DNA of 64,000 nucleotides from Microtetraspora fusca (GTDB taxonomy: Bacteria; Actinomycetota; Actinomycetes; Streptosporangiales; Streptosporangiaceae), in the NCBI RefSeq assembly GCF_001570365.1, contig NZ_BBYK01000068.1:45713-109712 (forward strand), in the 5' to 3' direction. The notes below the pieces were generated by a model. It was not told the DNA's origin, made no database searches, and saw only the letters and a list, made by a program, of their open reading frames with translations. This document shows positions 1 through 9,700 of this stretch, piece after piece. Both the position numbers and the translations under genes were made by a program. Every line of letters begins with the position of its first letter. Within the stretch, counting starts at the first letter, position 1.

Positions 1-263
1 CGGACCCCGGCTCCACCTTGTCGTTCTATCGCCGGGCGCTGGCCGCGCGCCGATCCCTGCGGGGCACGCTACCGGACGCGATCACCTGGCTGGACTCCCC
101 CGCCGACACCCTGCTCTTCTCCCGCGAGCCGCTGGTCTGCGCCGTCAACTGCGGCACCGACCCGGTACGGCTGCCGCCCCACGACCGGGTCCTGATCTCC
201 AGCGCTCCCCTGGACAGCGGCGTGCTGCCGCCGGACGCGGGAGCGTGGCTGCTGCGCGACTGA
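1..263 (+). CDS. C-terminal end of a glycoside hydrolase family 13 alpha-glucosidase (partial)
   Basis: Only the last 86 or so codons are present; the reading frame is open from base 3 and the gene begins outside the window. The sequence reads as the C-terminal beta-sandwich of alpha-glucosidase/oligo-1,6-glucosidase type enzymes: a short run with FYRRALAARR, in which sugar hydrolases list their final helix, followed by a domain that evaluates as LLFSREPLVCAVNCG and ends in GAWLLRD. Catalytic residues lie upstream, so the substrate cannot be stated. It is convergent with the following thioesterase gene, four bases away. The family call is from pattern recognition of this domain only. Confidence 0.55.
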   Translation, partial: DPGSTLSFYRRALAARRSLRGTLPDAITWLDSPADTLLFSREPLVCAVNCGTDPVRLPPHDRVLISSAPLDSGVLPPDAGAWLLRD

Positions 264-267
264 CCTC

Positions 268-750
268 TCACTCCTCGACGAAGAAGCGCTTGAGGTAGGC
301 GAGCTCGTCCTCAGTGAGCCGGCGCGGGCGTGCGCCCTCGACGTCGTAGGCGACCATAACGGAACGCGCCTTGACGAAGACCTGCTCGTCGTCCTTGATC
401 TCGTACGCGAGGGTGAACCGGACCGGCTTGATCTCGGTCACCCAGGTCTCGACGCGTACCGGATCGGGGCGGAACGTCAGCGGGCGACGGTAGTCGATCT
501 CGTGCCGGGCGACCACCAGACCCCGGTGCGGAGGGTCGCCCGCGCGGAGCCGATCGACGACGAGCATGTCGAGCCGCGCGTCCTCCAGGAAGTCGAAGAA
601 CCGCACGTTGTTGACATGGCCGAGGCTGTCGATGTCCCCGAAGCGGACCTGCCGGTGGAAGACGTGCCGCTGGTCGGCGGGGGCGGCGGCACTCGTGACA
701 GTACGGCCGACAGCACGGCCGGCGCCGTCGGAGAGAGGTTGTCCGGACAC
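268..750 (-). CDS. acyl-CoA thioesterase, hotdog fold (YbgC/FadM-like 4HBT family)
   Basis: The core reads as a single hotdog domain of about 130 residues. It has the typical opening RFGDIDSLGHVNNVRFFDF, in which the Asp and the HVNN segment form the 4-hydroxybenzoyl-CoA thioesterase active site, and the later HEIDYRRPL strand. Enzymes of this family hydrolyse acyl-CoA thioesters in the cytoplasm. The start is uncertain: a GTG at 750 is preceded at some distance by GGTGGA, and a further in-frame GTG lies at 786 without a visible ribosome binding site. The residues before the domain are low in similarity to the family. It lies downstream of ettA in the same direction, with about 110 bases between them. 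Confidence 0.8.
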   Translation of the reverse strand: MSGQPLSDGAGRAVGRTVTSAAAPADQRHVFHRQVRFGDIDSLGHVNNVRFFDFLEDARLDMLVVDRLRAGDPPHRGLVVARHEIDYRRPLTFRPDPVRVETWVTEIKPVRFTLAYEIKDDEQVFVKARSVMVAYDVEGARPRRLTEDELAYLKRFFVEE

Positions 751-862
751 ACCGGAAACCGTATTCCACCCGCGGTTTCCGCACACGGGCGGGGTCGCGA
801 CGAGCGCCGGCCGAGGCCGGGACCGGTCCCCTGACCCGGCGACGTGCGCCGGGAGGGGGCGG

Positions 863-2527
<1,665 letters not shown>

Positions 2528-2558
2528 GACTCCAAGGGTAGTGGCACCCACGGCAGCT

Positions 2559-3854
2559 TCATCCGGTCATCTCGTCACCTGTGCGCGGTGGAGGAGCCGT
2601 GGGACGCGCGGGGAGGCAGATGCGGTCGCGACCGAGCTCCTTGGCCCGGTAGAGGGCGAGATCCGCGGCGGCGAGCAACTCGATGAGATCGTTGCCGTGC
2701 ATGTTCATGATGGCCACCCCGGCCGAGATCGTCACGGTGACCATGGCGTGGTCGGCCGGAACCGCCATGCGGCCCACCCTGGAGCGCAGCCGCTCGGCCA
2801 CCCGCCTGGCCTCGGTGACGTCGGCCCGCGGCAGCAGGATCACGAACTCCTCGCCGCCGAACCTGCCGACCACGTCGTAGTCGCGCAACTGGCTGCGCAG
2901 CGTGCCGGCGACCCCGATCAGCACCTGGTCGCCGATGAGGTGGCCGTAGGTGTCGTTGACCCGCTTGAAGTGGTCGATGTCGACGATGAGCAGTGCGAGT
3001 GTGTCGCCGGTGCGCCTCGCGCGGACGATCTCGGTGTCCGCCTCGCGCTGCCAGGCGGCGGCGTTGAGCAGCCCGGTCTTCGGGTCGGTGCGCGCGGCGG
3101 CCTGCAACTGGGCGTGGAGCAGGCTGCGCTGCAGCAGCACCACCGGCGGCAGGGCGAGCAGTAGCAGCCCCAGGTTGAGTCCGCACGCGATGGCGACCGT
3201 CACGCCGAGGCAGAGTTCGACGGCGTCGAGCAGCGCGCTCTCGCGGTTCCACAGGAACTCCCGCCACCGGGTGTCGGGATCGGCGGCGCGCACGGCGATG
3301 GCGATGAGCGCGGTGTTGACGGCGGTGAACATGACGGCGCAGGCCACCGCCGCGAGGATCGGCAGCGCGCGGCCGCTGGACAGCTCGCTCGGCGCCGGGA
3401 TCCACGCGTGGAACGCCATGGAGGCGGCGCACGCGGCCACCCCGATCGCCGCCGCGCTGAAGACCCTCCGATAGACGACCGTGGCGCGGACGCGCACCTG
3501 CAGCAGGATCTGCAGCGGAATGGGGGCGAGCAGGGCGTACATCGGCGGGAGCAACAGCACGACGGGCAGCCACCAGGCCGACAGCAGGTCGCGGGACACC
3601 CCGGCGGGCATGCCGAGCCGTCGGGTGGCCTCGATGCAGACGGCGCCGCACACCGTCAGGGCGGCGAACGCCGCGAGGTGCGAGATGTGGAAGGGCGTCG
3701 TGATCAGCAGGTACGCGATCGCGGCCAGGTCCAGCGCGACGATGCCGAAGAAGTAGACCACGAGAGGACGGCGCTGGGCCAGCAGGGGCCACCGACCGCG
3801 CCGCGAGGGCGATTCGTCCCGCGGTGTGGCCGAGGTCTGGCTGGGTGCCGTCAT
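2559..3854 (-). CDS. membrane-bound diguanylate cyclase (GGDEF protein)
   Basis: A 431-residue protein with a hydrophobic N-terminal half (about residues 30-245, several membrane helices) and a C-terminal GGDEF domain. The active-site loop is GGEEF at 333-337, so cyclase activity making cyclic di-GMP from two GTP is expected. An RxxD inhibitory site (RDYD, 324-327) lies exactly five residues upstream, the position required for product feedback. VDIDHFKRVND carries the metal and substrate Asp. There is no EAL or HD-GYP domain. The ATG at 3854 is preceded by GGGGAG; an upstream in-frame GTG at 3908 lacks this. The membrane part may sense an unknown signal. In actinomycetes c-di-GMP controls development through BldD, which is family knowledge only. 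Confidence 0.9.
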   Translation of the reverse strand: MTAPSQTSATPRDESPSRRGRWPLLAQRRPLVVYFFGIVALDLAAIAYLLITTPFHISHLAAFAALTVCGAVCIEATRRLGMPAGVSRDLLSAWWLPVVLLLPPMYALLAPIPLQILLQVRVRATVVYRRVFSAAAIGVAACAASMAFHAWIPAPSELSSGRALPILAAVACAVMFTAVNTALIAIAVRAADPDTRWREFLWNRESALLDAVELCLGVTVAIACGLNLGLLLLALPPVVLLQRSLLHAQLQAAARTDPKTGLLNAAAWQREADTEIVRARRTGDTLALLIVDIDHFKRVNDTYGHLIGDQVLIGVAGTLRSQLRDYDVVGRFGGEEFVILLPRADVTEARRVAERLRSRVGRMAVPADHAMVTVTISAGVAIMNMHGNDLIELLAAADLALYRAKELGRDRICLPARPTAPPPRTGDEMTG

Positions 3855-3945
3855 CCAGTCTCCCCACGCGTCCGTGCGCTGCCTCCAGCGTCTCACGATG
3901 TGTAACACAATAATTGCGGAGTGTGCGTCGCGCGACGGGAACCGC

Positions 3946-3992
3946 TACCTTTGGCAGTCTGGCCGCCGGATGTCCGGACGGCAGACGAGGTA
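3946..3992 (-). promoter_or_regulatory. candidate structured leader upstream of the diguanylate cyclase
   Basis: The 416-base gap between the ssb-like gene and the diguanylate cyclase (3855-4270) has no convincing gene. It contains a long imperfect stem: TACCT at 3946-3950 pairs with AGGTA at 3988-3992, GTCTG at 3957-3961 pairs with CAGAC at 3982-3986, and an inner CCG/CGGA...TCCG/CGG stem closes the tip. A second possible helix nearby pairs GCTCCTT with AAAGGAGC-like sequence. On the minus strand this would lie in the 5' leader of the cyclase gene, about 90 bases before the start. I could not match it to the c-di-GMP, c-di-AMP or cobalamin riboswitch consensus sequences, so it is only a structural candidate. 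Confidence 0.3.
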
Positions 3993-4270
3993 ACCGCTCC
4001 TTCACGAAGGGGGCTGTGTGGGAAAGGAGCAGCCGTGGTGCGGGGTGTGACCTGGACCTAGAAAGGGTGCTCACGCAGCGACGCGGAAGTCGCCATCGGC
4101 CGATACCCGGACGTTCCACCGTGGGGCACCGGCCGCGCACGGCCGATGCCCTTGCCGCCGCACGCTGACTCCTCACCCGCAGCCGTCCGGCACTCCGGGC
4201 GCCACCTCCACCACTCACCGCACATCGCCTCCGGCGCCCGCGACACCCACTTCCGGCTTCCAGCCACCGG

Positions 4271-4987
4271 TCATGCCGCGAGCGCGTCCGGCACCGTCTC
4301 GACCGGCCACGGCACATCGTCCGTTTCCTGACCCTCGGTGCTGCTGGAGGACGGGCGCTCGTCCGCGCCTTCCGCGGCCTCGCCCGGAGACGTGCCGTCG
4401 TCGTCGGAAGACAAGGACGCCTCCGCCGGGTGAGTAGCCCGCCTCTCCGACGGCTGGGCGTCCCCTCCCTCGACCGGGCGAACCGCCTGCCCCTCCCGGC
4501 TGTCCCGTTGCTCCGCCGGGCGCGTGTCCCGCTCGTCCGTGTGGGGCACCGGCCTCAGCTCCCACTCGCGGGTGTCGTCCTCCATGCCCTGTCGTTCCTG
4601 GCCGCCGGCCGTGTCCGCGAAGGACCGGACCGGCTTCTCGAAGCTCGCGATGCCCCACTTGAGGTCGTGGCCGACCGAGCTGGCCTCGACCTCGGCCAGG
4701 AATCTCTGCTCGCCCTGCCGGTCCTGGAACTGCCGAATCCGGAGCCTGCCGTACACGACCAGCGGGTGGCCTTTGCGGACCGACTGGGCGACGTTGTCGG
4801 CGAGCCCCCGGTAGCAGCGGACCGTGTAGTACGTCGTGTCCTGGGTGGTCCACGTCTGGGACCGCCGGTCGAGCACCCTGCGGTTGACCGCGAGCCGCAG
4901 GCTCGTCGCGCGCGAGCCGTCGGGGAACTGGTACTGCCGGGGGTCGGCGGTGACATTGCCGCTCAACGTGACGTAGACGTCGCTCAT
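4271..4987 (-). CDS. ssb: single-stranded DNA-binding protein with unusual C-terminus
   Basis: A 238-residue protein. The first 105 residues form the SSB OB-fold (VYVTLSGNVTADPRQYQF at the N-terminus, then VYGRLRIRQF in a core strand), which binds single-stranded DNA as a tetramer. The rest is hydrophilic and low in complexity, rich in Glu, Arg and Ser. The usual terminal acidic tip DDDIPF/DDEPPF, which recruits repair and replication proteins, is not at the end. A related string DDVPW appears about a dozen residues before the stop, followed by PVETVPDALAA. It is therefore probably a second, specialised SSB rather than the main replication one. ATG at 4987 has GGAGGA upstream. It follows the GTPase operon after about 115 bases. 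Confidence 0.85.
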   Translation of the reverse strand: MSDVYVTLSGNVTADPRQYQFPDGSRATSLRLAVNRRVLDRRSQTWTTQDTTYYTVRCYRGLADNVAQSVRKGHPLVVYGRLRIRQFQDRQGEQRFLAEVEASSVGHDLKWGIASFEKPVRSFADTAGGQERQGMEDDTREWELRPVPHTDERDTRPAEQRDSREGQAVRPVEGGDAQPSERRATHPAEASLSSDDDGTSPGEAAEGADERPSSSSTEGQETDDVPWPVETVPDALAA

Positions 4988-5102
4988 GGAGTCCTCCCCA
5001 GGTCCGGACCCTCGCCGGACACCGGGGACGACTCTGCCCGTTTCCCCGCCGGCAGCTCTCCGCCGAATCCGGTTCTGTGGACAACTCAGCGCCTGGGGAC
5101 GG

Positions 5103-6734
5103 CTACTTCCCGGACGCGGCGGCCACGGCTGCGAAGTACTCGTTGTAGCGCAGCAGCTCGCCCTCGATCGGCGCGACCACCATCTCCTCCGCCACCGCCG
5201 CCACCCGGCGACGCATGTCCCTCTCCAGGCGCTCGCGTTCCCTGGCGGCGGCGAGGACGACGAAGTTCCTGCTCGCCATGCCGGACAGGAGGCCCACACC
5301 CAGAACGCCGATGATCTGCAACCCGAGCCACGGCAGCAGGCCGACGTCGCCGAGGATCTCCACCGGCGCCGCGCCCAGCTTCAGCACGCCGTACGCGAGG
5401 ATCGAGCCGGCCCAGGCGACCCCCGCCACGAACAGCACGACGAGGAGGTACTGCCAGATCTTGAGCAGCCACCACCAGCCGGGGACCCGATCCAGCGGCG
5501 GGGCGACCTGGGACAGCTCGTCGGAAAGCGTCGCGGGCAGCTCGACGGACTTCGACCGAGCCGCGTCGCGCACGCCCGCCTGCCAGACCTCCGGCATCTC
5601 CTGCGTGACGCCGTCGGCCAGTGCCTGCACGGCGTTGTCCACCTCCGCCGGCTGGGCGCTGACGGCGCTGCCCACGAGTGTGCGGATCTCGTCCTTCACA
5701 TCGCCGAGCCGCAGGCTGCTCAGCGGGTCGGGCCGCAGCCGGGCCGCCCACCGCGCGTACGGCCAGCCGACCCAGTCCACGGAACGTACGCCGTACACGT
5801 TCTCCATGGCCTCGCCGACCGCGGAGACGCCGACGGCGTCGCACAGGGCGTCGGTCAGCCCCTCGCGGCGCGCGCCGTCCACGGCGGACTCGACGCTCGG
5901 GATGTCGGCGACGTCCTTGGCGAGGGGGCTCATCAGCCGGTCGAGGTCCGCCTCCAGCCTCTGGAACGCGGCACGGCGCCGGACCACCGACTCCGCGAGC
6001 ACCGCCTTGAGGTCGTCGACGCCTTCGCCGGTGACCGCGGAGGTCACGACCACCTGCGGGCTGTCCACGCCCTCCCTGGAGAGCAGCACTCTCAGGTCGG
6101 CCACGCAGATCTCGCGGTCCTCCGGGGACAGCCGGTCGGCGTGGTTGAGCACGAAGACCGTCACGGCGTCGTGCCCCGCCAGCTCGGTAACGTAGCGCCG
6201 GTGTACGGAGGCGTCCGCGTACTTCTGCGGGTCGAGCACCCACACCACGAGGTCGGAGACCTTGATCAGCCGGTCGGCCTCGGTGTCGGTGAGCGCCCGG
6301 ATCGAGTCGTGGTCGGGCAGGTCGAGCAGGATGAGCCCGTGGAGCTGGCTCTCGCCCTTGTCCAGCGCGCTGGCCCGGGCGAAGCGGTGCCGCCACTGGA
6401 TCTGCAGCCAGTCGAGGAGCGGCCCGGCGCCGTCCAGACCCCAGACGCACGCGTGGGTGCGGGCGGTGGTCGGCCTGCGCACTCCGGTGGGCGAGAGTTC
6501 GAGGCCGGAGACGGCGTTGAACAGGGACGACTTGCCGCTTCCCGTGCCTCCGGCCAGCGCGACCACCGTGTGGTCCGGGGACAGCCTGAGCCGGTCCCCG
6601 GCGCGTACGAGCAACTGGGCGGCCTCGGTGAGCGTCGCCTGGTCGGCCCGGTCCGCGCCCAGCTCGACGAGCCGCGCGAGGGCGGCGAACCTGGCCCCGA
6701 GGCCGTACTGGACGTCGGTGGTGCTGGCAGTCAT
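5103..6734 (-). CDS. membrane-associated dynamin-like/YfjP-family GTPase
   Basis: A 543-residue protein. G1 is GGTGSGKSS (about 62-70), followed by a G2-like stretch GVRRPTTARTH, a G3-like LDLPDHDS, a G4-like NHAD (in VFVLNHADRLS) and a G5-like TSAVTGEG. The G3 box has PDHDS in place of DxxG, and its larger partner upstream has PDIDS in the same place. Two hydrophobic segments near residues 405-480 (one runs WWWLLKIWQYLLVVLFVAG) indicate membrane insertion, and the C-terminus is a short helix. The ATG overlaps the stop of the upstream GTPase by ATGA, implying coupled translation and perhaps a hetero-oligomer. Function is unknown; membrane remodelling or division is only suggested by family resemblance. 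Confidence 0.8.
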   Translation of the reverse strand: MTASTTDVQYGLGARFAALARLVELGADRADQATLTEAAQLLVRAGDRLRLSPDHTVVALAGGTGSGKSSLFNAVSGLELSPTGVRRPTTARTHACVWGLDGAGPLLDWLQIQWRHRFARASALDKGESQLHGLILLDLPDHDSIRALTDTEADRLIKVSDLVVWVLDPQKYADASVHRRYVTELAGHDAVTVFVLNHADRLSPEDREICVADLRVLLSREGVDSPQVVVTSAVTGEGVDDLKAVLAESVVRRRAAFQRLEADLDRLMSPLAKDVADIPSVESAVDGARREGLTDALCDAVGVSAVGEAMENVYGVRSVDWVGWPYARWAARLRPDPLSSLRLGDVKDEIRTLVGSAVSAQPAEVDNAVQALADGVTQEMPEVWQAGVRDAARSKSVELPATLSDELSQVAPPLDRVPGWWWLLKIWQYLLVVLFVAGVAWAGSILAYGVLKLGAAPVEILGDVGLLPWLGLQIIGVLGVGLLSGMASRNFVVLAAARERERLERDMRRRVAAVAEEMVVAPIEGELLRYNEYFAAVAAASGK

Positions 6735-9700
6735 CGTGCGACCTCGAGGTTGTACGTCGCCTGGTACAGGCGGGTGGCTGCTGCCTCGTCCGGGATCCCG
6801 GCGCCGTCGAGCTCGTCCACGTAGCGCAGGGTCTCCTCGTCGAAGACCATGCCGATGCGGGCGCGCAGATCGCTCCGGGCCTTCGCGCTGATGTTCCGTA
6901 GCGACTCGGCGCCGAGGAGCGCGCGCAGCAGGCGCTGCGGCAGCGCGCCCGCTCCCCGGCCGGACGAGACGTCCGTGGCGCCGTAGCCGAGCAGGCTCAC
7001 CGTGAAGATCAGGGCGAGCGACTCCACGTCGAAGGACACGAGCCGTGCCACCGAGCGCTTGGTCACGCCTTCGGTCCTGATCAACTCGGTGACGTGGTCC
7101 TGCCAGGCGCCGATGGCGCGCGAGGTGCGCTGCGTGGCCTCGTCGGACGAGCGGCCGAGACCGGGTGTGGCGGCGAGCCGGTCGCCCGCGCCCGCCCGCT
7201 GCCGCCAGCGCACGACGACCTCCTCCGCGGCCCGCTCGGCGGCGGAGTTGATCACGCTTTCCAGCGCGTTCCTGATCGCCGTCCTGAGCGCGCGGGCGCG
7301 TTGCGGCCCCCGCTGGCCCCCCTTGCCTCCCCGCCGGAGCTGGAGGGTGCGGATCAGGTCGCCGGAGCCGGCGAAGTCCTGCCAGCGGGCCAGCACCTCG
7401 CCGCGCAGCAGCGAGCCGTTCCTGGTGGCCTCGTCGATGTCGGCCAGCGCGCCCATGTACGCGGCGTCCACGTCGGAGCGCAGGTCCGCGCGCAGCGCCA
7501 CCTGCGTCTCCAGATGCCTGGCCAGTGCGGGCACCCGGTTGCGGAAGCTGTCCAGGACGCCGTTCAGAGTCGTCCGTACGGCGGCGGCGCGCCGCTCGTC
7601 GTCCACGGAGAGGTGGGCCAGCCACATCCGCAGCTCGGAGACCTCCTTGTCGGGAAGACGCCCCTCGGTGACCGTCGTTTCCTTGATCACGAAACGCTCG
7701 GCGTCGGCCAGGCCGTACTCGTCGAGCATCCGGCCGAAGTGCTTCACGATGACGTCGCGGGATTTCTCCGGCACCCGGGACAGCACGATGACCAGCCGTG
7801 CGCCGCGTTCCTTGGCCAGCCGCAGCAGGTTCCACGAGGGCGCGTCGGCGTACCGGGAGGCGGTGGTCACGAACACCCACATATCGGCCGCGTCGAGCAT
7901 CCGGTGGGCGATCTCGTGGTGCTCCTCCACGACCGAGTCGATGTCCGGGGTGTCGAGCAGCGCCACGCCCGGCGGGAGGCGCTCCGTGGTGGACAGCACG
8001 ACGCTGTCCGTGCCCACGCCCTCGACGGGCCGCTCGAGCCGGGTCAGCCCGCCGAGCAGGTCCCCCTCGGCGAACCATTCGTGGTCGTCGGGGTGGCACA
8101 CCAGCACCGGCGTCCCCGTCGTGGGGCGGCGCACGCCCGTCGTGCTCACCCGCTGCGCGGCGAGGGTGTTGACCAGGGTGGACTTGCCCGCCCCGGTCGA
8201 GCCCGCGACGACGATCAGCGCGGGTGCGGTGCTCATGTGCACGCGCGGGATGACGTAGTCCTCAAGCTGGGCCAGCACGGCGGCCTGCGCCTTGCGCGCC
8301 TCCTCCGCGCCCGGGATGTCCAGTCCGAAGTGCAGGTCCTCCACGGCCAGGCGGAGCTGATCCAGCGCGTCGGTCAGCGCGGCGGAGACCGGTTCCGGCA
8401 GCGGCACCTTCCGCACCCGGGCCGCGGGATCCTCTTCAGCCTCTTCAGCCTCTACCGCCGCTTGAGCCGTGTCGGCCTTTTCGACCTCGTCGGCCTCGTC
8501 GTCCGGGCCGCCGGTCGTGCCCGTCGCGTCCTCCGCGTTCGCGGCCTCGTCCGTCCTGACCTCGTCGTCATGAGGCATGCCCTCGGCGGCATGGGGCCCG
8601 GCCTCGGCCTCCTCGCTGTCCGCCGCGTCGCCGCTCTCGCGCGTGATGTCGTACGCGTCGCTGCTCTCGCCCGTGACGTCGTTCGCGTCGTTCGCGTCGC
8701 CGGTCTCGTTGTCCGCCCCGGCTTCACGCTTCTCCGCGTCGGTCTCGGCGGCGGACCACTGCGCGTCGTCGGCCGGCCCGATCGGACCAGCGTCGGCCCA
8801 TCCCGCGGGCTCGTCGCCTCCGACCTCGTCGTCCCCGATCTCGTCCGAGCGCCACGCCTCGGCCTGTCCCGCGGCTTCGCCGCCCCCCGCCTCGTCCCCG
8901 GCCTCGTCGGATCGCCACGCCTCGGATGCGGAGACGCTTTCGCTCTCATCCACCTGTCCGTACGCGGCGAACTCGGCGTCGCCGGAATCGTCCGGCTGAG
9001 CCTCGGATGTCGAGCCGTCCTCGGTCTGTACTGCGCCGCCGGGCCACTCGATCGTCTCGGGCGCCTCGGATCGCCCGGCGTCCTCGGCTTCCACACCAGC
9101 CACCGTGCCCGGGGCGTCCTCGGCTTCCCCGCCGGCCACCGTGCCGGGGGCGTCCTCGATCTGCCCCGGATACTCGTCGCCCTGGGCTCCGTCGATGGCG
9201 GGAGCGCCCTCGAAAGTGCCCGCGATCTCACCGACGTGCCCGCCGTCGTCGGCCACGTCGTGGGCGTTCTCGCCGTCACCGACGTCGAGAACGTCCGGCA
9301 CACCGGCGGCGTACGGCTCGGCAGGGCCGGTGAGCGCGGTGCCACCGGCGGCGGCCTCGCCGTCGGACGCGGTGGCGGGGCGGTCGGGGGCGATAGCGGA
9401 GCTGTCGGTAGTGCTGGGGGTGGTGGAGTGGTCGGTGGCGGTGGGGGTGCCAGAGTGGTCGGTGGCGGTCTCGTCCTCCGCCTCCTCGACCGGGGTCACG
9501 TCCCGCGACCACTCGTCGCCATCCTTCTCGCGGGCGGCGACCGCGCCGTCCGTCGTCTCGGCGTGTCGCCAAGGGGATGGCGCGCTGGCGGTGGGCGTCT
9601 CCGGACCGTTTTCCCGGCCGTCGGCCGGGTCGGAGCGATCTGCCCGGTCCGCCGTTTCGTCGTGAACAGGGGTCGTCCCGCGGTCACCTAACGTGGCGCT

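Noticed and set aside
3946..4075. Possible c-di-GMP (GEMM) riboswitch before the diguanylate cyclase.
   Set aside because: The sequence AGGTAGCGGTT resembles a part of it, but ACGCAAAGC and other conserved elements are absent; reported only as a structured candidate.
4058..4267. A 69-codon reading frame on the minus strand in the gap before the cyclase.
   Set aside because: No ribosome binding site or recognisable motif, and the composition fits a chance frame.
5076..5084. TGTGGACAA, a perfect match to the DnaA box TTGTCCACA on the minus strand, in the gap between the SSB and GTPase genes.
   Set aside because: A single 9-base match can arise by chance in 64 kb, and there is no cluster of DnaA boxes or origin genes (dnaA, dnaN) nearby.
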